Source: Dehalococcoidia bacterium (lineage in GTDB: Bacteria; Chloroflexota; Dehalococcoidia; Dehalococcoidales; W693). Taken from it: a stretch of 9,100 nucleotides of DNA. A program made the translations under genes and the position numbers. The DNA lies in assembly GCA_011170385.1 (NCBI GenBank), contig DUFE01000094.1:4454-13553 (forward strand). The letters run 5' to 3'. The notes below the pieces were generated by a model. It ran no database searches and was not told where the DNA came from. It was given only the letters and a program-made list of their open reading frames with translations. Every line of letters begins with the position of its first letter. Position 1 is the stretch's first letter. Positions 1-5,740 of the stretch are shown one piece after another.

Positions 1-39
1 CTGGCTTTAGCCGAGATTTTGTTGCAGGGAGGTAAGTAA
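1..39 (+). CDS. ispD: C-terminal end of probable IspD (partial)
   Basis: Only the last 12 codons and the TAA stop are visible, reading LALAEILLQGGK. An ending of the type DL-x-LAE-x-IL is usual for 2-C-methyl-D-erythritol 4-phosphate cytidylyltransferase (IspD), and ispD often lies directly before ispF, sometimes fused to it. The stop sits two bases before the ispF ATG, and the ispF Shine-Dalgarno lies inside these last codons, so the two are co-transcribed and probably translationally coupled. The identification relies mainly on context, because 12 residues cannot prove a family. Confidence 0.6.
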   Translation: MALAEILLQGGK

Positions 40-41
40 TA

Positions 42-515
42 ATGCGTGTTGGAATAGGTTATGATGTTCATCGTCTTGCGCCGGAGCATAAGCTGGTGTT
101 GGGTGGGGTGGAGGTGCCATCGGAGCAGGGACTTATCGGCTGGAGCGATGCCGATGTGCTGGTCCACGCTGTCATTGACGCCCTGCTGGGGGCGGCGGCG
201 CTGGGGGATATCGGCAGCCACTTCCCGCCCGGAGACCCGCAGTATAAAAATATTTCCAGTCTGGTTCTGCTGCGGCGGGTGGTCGGTATGCTCGGGGAGA
301 GAGGCTGGAAGGCGGGCAATATAGATGCCGTAATCGTCGCCGAGCAGCCCAAGCTGAAAGATTATATTGACAGTATGCGTCGCAATCTAGGCGAGGTACT
401 GGGTATAGACGCCGCTATGGTAAGCGTTAAAGCCAGCACCTCGGAGCAGCTTGGCTTTGCCGGCCGCGAGGAGGGGATGGTTGCCTGGGCGGTGGCTACT
501 ATAACAGAGGAGTAA
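42..515 (+). CDS. ispF: 2-C-methyl-D-erythritol 2,4-cyclodiphosphate synthase
   Basis: IspF converts CDP-methylerythritol 2-phosphate to methylerythritol cyclodiphosphate with release of CMP, the fifth step of the cytosolic MEP isoprenoid pathway, and works as a homotrimer with one metal per active site. The 157-residue length is normal. The metal ligands Asp8, His10 and His42 are at standard family positions, within GYDVHRL and the SDADVLVHAVIDALLG signature. The C-terminal catalytic segment ASTSEQLGFAGREEG carries Thr133 and Glu135. Residue 34, normally a His that helps stabilise the transition state, is Trp here (TGG at 141-143). The start is supported by AGGGAGG at 26-32, nine bases before the ATG. 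It lies between ispD and cysS, two bases from each, in one operon. Confidence 0.96.
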   Translation: MRVGIGYDVHRLAPEHKLVLGGVEVPSEQGLIGWSDADVLVHAVIDALLGAAALGDIGSHFPPGDPQYKNISSLVLLRRVVGMLGERGWKAGNIDAVIVAEQPKLKDYIDSMRRNLGEVLGIDAAMVSVKASTSEQLGFAGREEGMVAWAVATITEE

Positions 516-517
516 GA

Positions 518-1993
518 ATGAAGGTATGGAGTACCCTTTCAGGTAAGAAAGAAGACTTTGTCCCGCAGGGTAACGAAGTTAAAATGTATATCTGTGGCGT
601 TACCCCCTATGCTGAAGCCCACATAGGGCATGCTATGAGCTACATCATTTTCGATGTCATAAGACGTTATATTAAGTTCAGTGGTTATCGCCTGAAATAC
701 GTCCAGAACGTTACCGATATAGACGATAAGATCATAAACCGGGCTAACCAGCAAGGTATTGAAGCAAGCGAGCTGGCAAAGAGGTACACCGATAGCTTCT
801 TCGAGGATATGGATGCCCTCAATATCCTCCCTGCCGACGTTTATCCCCGGGCGACCGGTGAAATAGCTAAAATCATTGAGGTAATACGTGGGCTTATAGA
901 TAAAGGCTATGCCTACGAGGCTAAAGGCAGCGTCTACTTCCGAGTGAGACAAGCGGCTAGCTATGGTAAATTGGCGCACCGTGATCTGGAGTCGATGATA
1001 GCCGGTGCCCGTATCGAGGCTGGCGAGGAGAAGGAGCACCCGATGGACTTCGTTTTGTGGAAGGCTTCCAAGCCGGGCGAGCCGTCATGGGAGAGCCCCT
1101 GGGGTGGCGGCAGACCGGGCTGGCATATCGAATGCAGCGCCATGTCCCTGAAATATCTGGGTGATACCCTAGACATTCACGGTGGCGGGCAGGACCTTAT
1201 TTTCCCCCACCACGAAAACGAAATCGCCCAGTCAGAGAGCTTTACCGGCAAAGAGCCCTTTGCCCGCTATTGGCTGCACAATGGTCTACTCCAGTTCGGC
1301 GAGGATAAGATGAGCAAGTCGCTAGGCAACCTGATTACCATAAAAGAGGCTCTGGCTGACTACAGCGCCGATGCCATCCGTATATTCGTCCTGAGCTCAC
1401 ACTACCGGAGCCCGCTCAAGTACTCCAGGGAGGCACTGGCGGCGGCGGAGGCGGGCGCCGAGAGGTTGCGGAGGGTGGCTGGCAGAGAAAGCGACGGTGG
1501 TAATGAAGCCGAAACCATAGCTGCTGAACCATATCGCAAACGCTTTATCGAGGCGATGGAAGATGACTTCAACGCCCCGCAGGCACTGGCAGCCGTTTTC
1601 GACCTCGCCAGGGATATAAACCAGGCGGCAGATATCGGCAAAAGCTTTGGCAAGGCTAAAAAAACCCTTGTCGAGCTTGCCGGTGGCGTTCTGGGGCTGA
1701 CTATGGAGGCTAAAAATGTGTTTTATTATGAAGAGGTTGCTGCCACAGAAATAGCTGTGACGAGAAAGCGTGATATTTATAAATTAATAGATGGAGTGGG
1801 AAGTGAGTTATTAAAAGAGGGACGTAATATAGATACTATCAGAGGGGATGTAAATCTCCTGATTGGTGTGCGCGAAGCACTGCGAAAAGATAAAGAATAT
1901 AAATTAGCTGACGAGATAAGAAATAAGTTGAACTCTTTGGGGATAGCAATTGAAGATAAAAGTACGTTCCCAGTTTGGAGAATAACCAGATAG
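518..1993 (+). CDS. cysS: Cysteinyl-tRNA synthetase
   Basis: CysRS is a cytosolic class I synthetase that charges tRNA-Cys with cysteine using ATP. The HIGH signature is at residues 35-38 (AHIGHA) and KMSKS at 264-268. Zinc ligands match the E. coli pattern: Cys26, Cys206 (WHIECSAMS), and His231 and Glu235 in HHENE. The Rossmann catalytic core covers roughly residues 20-310, followed by the helical DALR anticodon-binding region and a final ADEIRNKL element typical of the family. At 491 residues it is somewhat longer than the usual 460 or so, with the extra length in the C-terminal helical part. GAGGAG at 507-512 precedes the ATG, which is two bases after the ispF stop, so this is the last visible gene of the ispD-ispF-cysS operon. 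Codon use changes abruptly at about residue 400: the first 399 codons contain no TTA or GGA, while the last 92 contain four TTA and three GGA. Confidence 0.97.
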   Translation: MKVWSTLSGKKEDFVPQGNEVKMYICGVTPYAEAHIGHAMSYIIFDVIRRYIKFSGYRLKYVQNVTDIDDKIINRANQQGIEASELAKRYTDSFFEDMDALNILPADVYPRATGEIAKIIEVIRGLIDKGYAYEAKGSVYFRVRQAASYGKLAHRDLESMIAGARIEAGEEKEHPMDFVLWKASKPGEPSWESPWGGGRPGWHIECSAMSLKYLGDTLDIHGGGQDLIFPHHENEIAQSESFTGKEPFARYWLHNGLLQFGEDKMSKSLGNLITIKEALADYSADAIRIFVLSSHYRSPLKYSREALAAAEAGAERLRRVAGRESDGGNEAETIAAEPYRKRFIEAMEDDFNAPQALAAVFDLARDINQAADIGKSFGKAKKTLVELAGGVLGLTMEAKNVFYYEEVAATEIAVTRKRDIYKLIDGVGSELLKEGRNIDTIRGDVNLLIGVREALRKDKEYKLADEIRNKLNSLGIAIEDKSTFPVWRITR

Positions 1994-2078
1994 TTGGATT
2001 ATTAACAGATTAAGGTGGCAGAGCTGGCAGGCAGAAAGTGGGGAGTCTGAGGGGGCTTCGCCACCTCAAGTCTGAAAT

Positions 2079-2106
2079 TCCCCTTCCCCTTGCAAGGGGA
2101 AGGGGA
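2079..2106. repeat. 28-base perfect palindrome of G and C runs
   Basis: Each half reads TCCCCTTCCCCTTG and its exact complement, with no loop, centred between 2092 and 2093. In single strands it would form a very stable hairpin. It carries no T-tract and sits beside a direct repeat built from the same GGGGAT words, which suggests one end of a short interspersed element rather than a terminator. The structure is certain from the sequence; its role is not. Confidence 0.8.
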
Positions 2107-2199
2107 TAAAGGGGATAGGGTTTGCGAGAAATACTACTGAATTATATTATCTATACCCACCCGCCGCCCTTAAAGTAAGGGGATTAAGGGGATAGGGTT
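2102..2199. repeat. Direct repeat pair (21 bases, one mismatch)
   Basis: A 21-base word at 2102-2122 recurs at 2179-2199 with a single A-to-T difference at its seventh base. Both contain AAGGGGATAGGGTT. The copies start 77 bases apart. Each is preceded by a C-rich arm and then a short AAGG or AAGGGG turn (CCCTTGCAAGG in the first, CCCTTAAAGTAAGG in the second), so the second unit looks like a degenerate copy of the first. Repeats of this form are commonly scattered through intergenic DNA of environmental genomes. Other copies would lie outside this window. Confidence 0.7.
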
Positions 2200-2348
2200 G
2201 TTATGACAATAAAAGAGGTTGGAAAAATTAGCCGCCCCACCCTTCCCCCATAGCTTCTTCTTCTCACCCAGGCCCACCCTCGGCAAGTGGGATCAAGTAT
2301 ATGAAATCGTCTACCATCCTCTAAGTAAATAATAATTATGGGAAAGCT

Positions 2349-2564
2349 ATGCTGCAGAATATAGCCTTTACTTTAATAGGTCTCGGCGTTCTAGCCCTGA
2401 TAGGCTGGATGGTCAAGGGTTTCTTTACAGCTGTTGATATACCGCTGCTCATACGCATAGCAGTCGGCGCTATCGGGGTCGGCGGCTTGATACTCGTTGC
2501 TATAGCAATTAAAGACAGGCTGAAAAAGTCAGAAAGGGACGATTTTAAGGAGGTCGATAAATGA
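2349..2564 (+). CDS. Small two-helix membrane protein
   Basis: This 71-residue protein has two glycine-rich hydrophobic stretches, about residues 5-22 and 37-54, joined by a short loop, followed by a highly charged tail (IKDRLKKSERDDFKEVDK). That predicts an integral membrane hairpin; the positive charges right after the second helix place the tail in the cytoplasm. I do not recognise a named family. A short purine stretch, GGAAAG at 2341-2346, lies just before the ATG and is a weak Shine-Dalgarno. Its stop overlaps the next start by four bases (ATGA at 2561-2564), and a strong AAGGAGGT for the next gene lies inside its own end. The two are therefore coupled, and it probably works with the YbjQ-type protein. 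It is short but real-looking: it has clean membrane topology and a coupled neighbour. Confidence 0.75.
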   Translation: MLQNIAFTLIGLGVLALIGWMVKGFFTAVDIPLLIRIAVGAIGVGGLILVAIAIKDRLKKSERDDFKEVDK

Positions 2565-2875
2565 TTATCACTACCTCGGAGCAAATAGAAGGCAAGAACA
2601 TCGCCCGCACGGTAGGATTGGTAAGGGGTAGCACCATCCGGGCTAGGCACCTCGGACGGGATATTATGGCCGGGTTGAGGGGCATGGTGGGTGGCGAGAT
2701 TAAAGAATATACCAAGATGATGGCGGAAGCCCGTGAGCAGGCTTTGCAAAGAATGATAGAAGACGCCGAGAAGCAGGGCGCCAATGCCGTTATCGGTATG
2801 AGGTTCACCACATCGATGGTAATGCAGAATGCATCCGAGGTGCTGGCATACGGTACCGGCGTCGTTCTGGAATAG
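2561..2875 (+). CDS. YbjQ/UPF0145 family protein
   Basis: The 104-residue sequence aligns by eye along the full length of E. coli YbjQ (107 residues, PF01906). It has an N-terminal TTSEQIEGKNIARTVGLVRG strand region, a central RDIMAGLRGMVGG segment, a long helix EYTKMMAEAREQALQRMIEDAEKQGANAVIGMRF, and a closing beta segment ending GTGVVLE. The family is small, soluble and oligomeric. It is sometimes labelled heavy-metal-binding, but no function is firmly established, and no Cys or clustered His is present here to support metal binding. The start is fixed by AAGGAGGT at 2547-2554, six bases before the ATG, with a four-base overlap with the membrane-protein gene. Confidence 0.92.
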   Translation: MIITTSEQIEGKNIARTVGLVRGSTIRARHLGRDIMAGLRGMVGGEIKEYTKMMAEAREQALQRMIEDAEKQGANAVIGMRFTTSMVMQNASEVLAYGTGVVLE

Positions 2876-2899
2876 CAGCTATATTCGTTTTCAGCTGCT
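2874..2899 (+). terminator. Hairpin overlapping the ybjQ-like stop
   Basis: AGCAGCT at 2874-2880, starting within the TAG stop, pairs exactly with AGCTGCT at 2893-2899 around a 12-base loop. There is no T-run after it, so a rho-independent role is weak. It may only stabilise the mRNA end or arise by chance. Confidence 0.25.
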
Positions 2900-2916
2900 G
2901 TCAGGCCTGGAGTACT

Positions 2917-2946
2917 TTGCTAAACACCCTGTATTTGTGCTAGATT
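2917..2946 (+). promoter_or_regulatory. Probable promoter of tRNA-Ala
   Basis: TTGCTA (2917-2922) and TAGATT (2941-2946) are separated by 18 bases. The latter is preceded by TGC, matching an extended -10 element. Transcription would begin about seven bases after 2946, a few bases ahead of the mature tRNA 5' end at 2961. The hexamers match consensus in four of six positions each, so this is plausible rather than certain. Confidence 0.45.
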
Positions 2947-2960
2947 AAACGCATCTTAAT

Positions 2961-3036
2961 GGGGCCGTAGTTCAGCTGGGAGAACGTTTGACTGGCAGTC
3001 AAAAGGTCAGGGGTTCGAATCCCCTCGGCTCCACCA
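2961..3036 (+). tRNA. tRNA-Ala, anticodon GGC
   Basis: The 76-base gene folds as a full cloverleaf. The acceptor stem GGGGCCG/CGGCTCC includes the G3-U70 wobble that marks alanine tRNAs. The D stem is GTTC/GAAC, and the anticodon stem TTTGA/TCAAA closes the loop CTGGCAG with anticodon GGC at 2994-2996, reading GCC. The T arm is AGGGG-TTCGAAT-CCCCT, the discriminator is A, and the CCA end is encoded. It is a single gene, flanked by a promoter-like element and a terminator, so it is transcribed independently of the neighbouring proteins. Confidence 0.97.
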
Positions 3037-3053
3037 AGATTTAAAGCTAAAAT

Positions 3054-3087
3054 GCCCGCTATGTACTCACCATGATAGAGGGCTTTT
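3054..3087 (+). terminator. Intrinsic terminator after tRNA-Ala
   Basis: GCCC (3054-3057) pairs with GGGC (3080-3083), and CTAT (3059-3062) pairs with ATAG (3075-3078). One G-A mismatch lies between them and the loop is 12 bases. TTTTATATTT follows at once (from 3084). The position 18 bases after the encoded CCA fits the end of the tRNA transcript. Confidence 0.7.
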
Positions 3088-3143
3088 ATATTTGTGCTAC
3101 TAATTTGCTAAAAAGTGATTTAACTCGTGCTATTTCTTTTAAC

Positions 3144-3172
3144 ATGGAGTAAGATGGTATGGAGTAAGATGG
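3144..3172. repeat. Tandem 15-base duplication
   Basis: ATGGAGTAAGATGG occurs at 3144-3157 and again at 3159-3172, a period of 15 bases with one T between. It lies in the leader of the SDR gene, 25 bases before its ATG. The copies are identical, which suggests a recent slippage duplication. Each contains the tiny reading frame ATG-GAG-TAA, probably by chance. Confidence 0.8.
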
Positions 3173-3197
3173 CCTAAAAAAGGACGCATATAGAGCT

Positions 3198-4106
3198 ATG
3201 CGAATCATAATAACAGGCGGTAGTGGCCTTATTGGCCGGGCACTTACAGCCGACCTGGCTCTTGATAATCACGAGGTTATTATTCTTAGCCGACGACCTG
3301 AAAGAGTAATAGACCTGCCTAATAGTGCCATAGCCGAGTGGTGGGATGGTTACAGCAGCAAAGGGTGGGGTCCTTTGGTTGATAATGCTGATGCCGTTGT
3401 TAATCTTGCTGGTGAAAACCTCGGATCAGGACGTTGGACGAGAAAACGCAAGCATGACATACTCGAGAGTCGTTTGAACGCTGGCAGAGCTGTAGCTAAA
3501 GCGGTTGAAGCAGCTAGACACAAACCCCAGGTTGTTATCCAGGCTTCAGCTGTAGGTTACTACGGCTCCTGTGGTGATGAGGAGGTCACAGAAGACGCTG
3601 CGCCGGGATGCGGCTTTTTGGCGCGAACAGCCATAGAGTGGGAAAATTCGACAACCCCTGTGGAAGCAATGGGGGTACGACGTGTAATCATACGCACCGG
3701 CGTGGTGCTCAGTATCGCGGGTGGCGCCCTAGCCCGTATGCTGTTGCCATATCGCCTATTTGCTATCAGGCGTTTAGCAAACGGGAAGCAGTGGTTACCT
3801 TGGATCCATATTACCGATGAAGTAAATGCCATCCGCTTTCTGATGGAAAATGAGAAAGCCAGAGGCGTGTTCAACCTGACTGATCCCAATCCTGCTACCA
3901 ATGCCGAATTTAGCTTTCAACTAGAGAAACGACTCAGGCGACCAGCATTAGTGCCTATCCCGAAGTCTGGGTTGAGCCTGTTTCTTGGCGAAATGGCAAC
4001 AGCACTTATAGACGGTCAGCGAGCTATACCAAAGCGACTACTTCAATTGGGTTTTACCTTCCGGTTTACTGGAATTAACCTTGCATTGAAAGACCTTCTC
4101 GGCTGA
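3198..4106 (+). CDS. TIGR01777-family SDR epimerase-like protein
   Basis: This 302-residue protein is an atypical short-chain dehydrogenase/reductase of the YfcH/SDR39U1 group (TIGR01777), with the DUF1731 C-terminal segment. The N terminus has the dinucleotide-binding TGGSGLIG motif (Gly7, Gly10, Gly13), and the family segments VVNLAGENLGSGRWT, ASAVGYYG (Ser117, Tyr121, Tyr122) and WIHITDEVNAIRFLM follow in order. The last 60 or so residues (RPALVPIPKSGLSLFLGEMA) match DUF1731. The family is cytoplasmic and binds NADP(H), but its substrate is not established. The ATG is the first possible start in frame, since TAA lies upstream at 3165-3167. Ribosome-binding sequence is weak (AAAAAAGGA at about 3176-3184, or AGAG just ahead). 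The gene stands alone. Confidence 0.93.
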   Translation: MRIIITGGSGLIGRALTADLALDNHEVIILSRRPERVIDLPNSAIAEWWDGYSSKGWGPLVDNADAVVNLAGENLGSGRWTRKRKHDILESRLNAGRAVAKAVEAARHKPQVVIQASAVGYYGSCGDEEVTEDAAPGCGFLARTAIEWENSTTPVEAMGVRRVIIRTGVVLSIAGGALARMLLPYRLFAIRRLANGKQWLPWIHITDEVNAIRFLMENEKARGVFNLTDPNPATNAEFSFQLEKRLRRPALVPIPKSGLSLFLGEMATALIDGQRAIPKRLLQLGFTFRFTGINLALKDLLG

Positions 4107-4182
4107 TTATCATCTATTTTTCAAGATAGGTCAGTTTTCATATACAAAATATTACCCGTATAAAGAGGAACATTACCTAAAA

Positions 4183-4210
4183 TTGTCAAAATTGTATCTT
4201 ATGATATTAT
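4183..4210 (+). promoter_or_regulatory. Promoter of the flavin reductase gene
   Basis: TTGTCA (4183-4188) and TATTAT (4205-4210) each match the sigma-70 consensus at five of six bases and are 16 bases apart in AT-rich DNA. They lead to an untranslated leader of about 40 bases with a strong Shine-Dalgarno at 4241-4248. No operator-like repeat is obvious over it. Confidence 0.6.
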
Positions 4211-4257
4211 TTATTACCGAAAATAATGGCTAAGGATATCAAGGAGGTATTTTATAT

Positions 4258-4833
4258 ATGAACAAAGTCAAAATCGGTCCGCAGACTTTAGTTTACCCCA
4301 AACCGGCTTTTCTGATAGGGGCAGATGTTAACAAGAAACCCAATTTTTTGGCAGTTGCCTGGGGTGGGATAGCTTGTGGTAAACCGCCGGTGGTTTCGGT
4401 AGCCATCAAACATAGTCGATACACATTAAGAGGTATAAAACAAAACATGGCTTTCTCACTCAATGTAACACCTAAGGATTATGTTGTAGAAACGGATTAT
4501 TGTGGGATTACATCGGGTTCGAAGACTGATAAGGTAGCCGATTGTGGTTTTATGGTATTTTACGGTAATCTGGTAGGCGCTCCAATGATAGAGCAATACC
4601 CCGTCAATCTTGAATGTAGGGTAGCGCATATTCTTGACCTTGGTAGCCATTGCTTGGTTATCGGTGAAATAGTAGAAACACATGTTTCACAGGACTGTCT
4701 AACGGATGGAAGACCAGATGTGAGCAAGATTAAACCTGTTGCGTATATTGAGGGACAGCCCGGTGACTATTACTGCCTGGGTGAAAACATAGGTAAAGCT
4801 TTTCGAATTGGTAAGGAAATTAAGAAGAAGTGA
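4258..4833 (+). CDS. Flavin reductase-like (flavoredoxin) protein
   Basis: The 191-residue protein fits the flavin reductase-like FMN-binding split-barrel family (PF01613), close to flavoredoxins. Visible family segments are an N-terminal LVYPKPAFLIGADVNKKPNFLAVAWGG strand pair, VVSVAIKHSRYT, the FSLNVTP strand and DYCGITSGSKTDKV, followed by the LECRV and GEIVETHV strands and a GDYYCLGENIGKAFRIGK tail. Members bind FMN and carry electrons, or reduce flavin with NAD(P)H, in the cytosol of anaerobes. The partner and substrate cannot be read from this sequence. AAGGAGGT at 4241-4248, nine bases before the ATG, makes the start secure. It has its own promoter and no co-transcribed neighbour, so its pathway is not indicated by context. 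Confidence 0.92.
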   Translation: MNKVKIGPQTLVYPKPAFLIGADVNKKPNFLAVAWGGIACGKPPVVSVAIKHSRYTLRGIKQNMAFSLNVTPKDYVVETDYCGITSGSKTDKVADCGFMVFYGNLVGAPMIEQYPVNLECRVAHILDLGSHCLVIGEIVETHVSQDCLTDGRPDVSKIKPVAYIEGQPGDYYCLGENIGKAFRIGKEIKKK

Positions 4834-4936
4834 TTGGATGATTAGGAACACGTAGCAATTATCTGTTAGATGATCTAGTAAATTAAGTTATAGTTAACAA
4901 AACCGAGGATTGTATAGAATTGCGAGACAGGTCGTT

Positions 4937-4966
4937 TTGATTGCGACACTTCTCTAAAGCTATAAT
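4937..4966 (+). promoter_or_regulatory. Promoter of the zinc-ribbon gene, leaderless arrangement
   Basis: A perfect TATAAT at 4961-4966 lies 18 bases after TTGATT (4937-4942). The expected transcription start, six to eight bases after the -10 box, falls at about 4973, which is the GTG start codon itself. No Shine-Dalgarno lies between, so the mRNA is probably leaderless. Confidence 0.6.
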
Positions 4967-4972
4967 AACCCC

Positions 4973-5581
4973 GTGATCTATCCGAATGATAATACACAGA
5001 TGCGCCAAGTTAAAATCCAATCGCATTACGGTCAGCCAATCATCCTTGAACAATGCAGTCAATGCGGAGGGATTTGGTTTGACGAGTCAGAATTATTCAG
5101 AGCAAAACAAGGAGAGTCGGACAAGATCGAATTACTGGATACAGAAATTCTACGAGCCCCTGCAAATATCGAGGGGCTAGCCCGTAATTGCCCCAGAGAT
5201 AAAGCGCAACTTTTCCAATTCAAAGACCGGTACTTTCCTAAGGGAATTATCTTGGAGCGTTGCCCTTCATGTAAGGGGGTCTGGCTCAATAGGGGCGCTT
5301 TCACCAGGTTTCAGCAGGCTCGTAAGGAATTTACTCGCCCCAAAGAAAAGGGTTCTGAAGATAAAATACTGGAGGAAGAAATTGAACGAATATTGGCAAT
5401 GCATCAGGCTGGCGATGCTACTGGCACGTTAGAAAGACTTGGAAGATTCTTGTCTACACCGATGGATCGAAATACTTTGCTTCCCTTAGAAGCCGACCAG
5501 GGGCAGCCGGAAGCAGAAAACACTGCCAATCTAGCCATGAACGTATTTATGCTGGTCCTCAGAGCTCTCATGCTTAGATAG
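4973..5581 (+). CDS. Double TFIIB-type zinc-ribbon protein
   Basis: This 202-residue protein has two zinc-ribbon repeats of the zf-TFIIB type (PF13453). The second is complete in its family form: Cys73-P-R-Asp76, then Cys97-P-S-Cys100 with GVWLNRG. The first has Cys28-S-Q-Cys31 with GGIWFDESEL, but its opening cysteine is Tyr3 (MIYPND, codon TAT at 4979-4981), so it lacks one expected ligand. A charged linker (about 115-145) leads to a hydrophobic end (NVFMLVLRALML) that may touch a membrane. Its function is unknown; such proteins are thought to bind zinc and perhaps nucleic acid or partners. GTG at 4973 is preferred because the -10 box leaves no room upstream and TAA closes the frame at 4955-4957. 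The alternative is ATG at 5000, which would remove the start of ribbon one and also lacks a Shine-Dalgarno. Confidence 0.88.
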   Translation: MIYPNDNTQMRQVKIQSHYGQPIILEQCSQCGGIWFDESELFRAKQGESDKIELLDTEILRAPANIEGLARNCPRDKAQLFQFKDRYFPKGIILERCPSCKGVWLNRGAFTRFQQARKEFTRPKEKGSEDKILEEEIERILAMHQAGDATGTLERLGRFLSTPMDRNTLLPLEADQGQPEAENTANLAMNVFMLVLRALMLR

Positions 5582-5605
5582 ACTATTATAACTTACGCAA
5601 TAGTC
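5581..5605 (+). terminator. Hairpin just after the zinc-ribbon stop
   Basis: GACTATT (5581-5587), beginning at the last base of the TAG stop, pairs perfectly with AATAGTC (5599-5605) across an 11-base loop, followed by GGTATTTTATA. The stem is AT-rich and the T-run short, so it is a weak intrinsic terminator. It is well placed in the convergent gap before the minus-strand regulator. Confidence 0.45.
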
Positions 5606-5740
5606 GGTATTTTATAGGGATAATCTTACAAACACACTTGACAAAAAATTCAGAATATGGACTCTACTTTATCCTCTTGTCTTTTATTGACTCTTACGTG
5701 ATGTTGATTACCAAACACTAGCCGTTTTGGCTTTTAGGCT

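Larger units (their letters stand above)
1994..2348. other. Gene-free gap with G/C-run hairpins and repeats
   Basis: I see no supportable gene in these 355 bases. Near the cysS end is a hairpin with 8-base arms GAGGGGGC (2049-2056) and GCCACCTC (2060-2067), a TTC loop and one G-A mismatch. Outside it, GGGGA (2040-2044) can pair with TCCCC (2079-2083). No T-run follows, so it is not a classic intrinsic terminator, although it could still end or stabilise the cysS transcript. A long palindrome and a direct repeat follow, listed separately, then pyrimidine-rich sequence at about 2230-2280. No convincing promoter for the gene at 2349 was found. Confidence 0.6.

Noticed and set aside
539..1039. 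A 166-residue open frame on the minus strand inside cysS.
   Set aside because: It overlaps the conserved CysRS catalytic core and has no independent coding evidence.
2932..3112. Short words TATTTGTGCTA (2932-2942 and 3089-3099) and TTTGCTAAA (2916-2924 and 3104-3112) repeated on either side of tRNA-Ala, suggestive of attachment sites.
   Set aside because: The words are 9-11 bases and AT-rich, they do not include the tRNA 3' end as most attachment sites do, and no integrase lies nearby.
3105..3133. TTGCTA with TGCTAT at 17 bases as a promoter for the SDR gene.
   Set aside because: Only four and three of six consensus matches in AT-rich sequence; not strong enough to list, although some promoter must exist after the tRNA terminator.
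5638..5667. Perfect TTGACA in the convergent gap as a plus-strand promoter.
   Set aside because: The best -10 partner is poor or badly spaced and no plus-strand gene follows; an antisense transcript into the regulator is possible but unsupported.
5720..5735. AGCC-GTTTT-GGCT hairpin near the end of the regulator gene.
   Set aside because: Four base pairs only; too weak to call a terminator on either strand.
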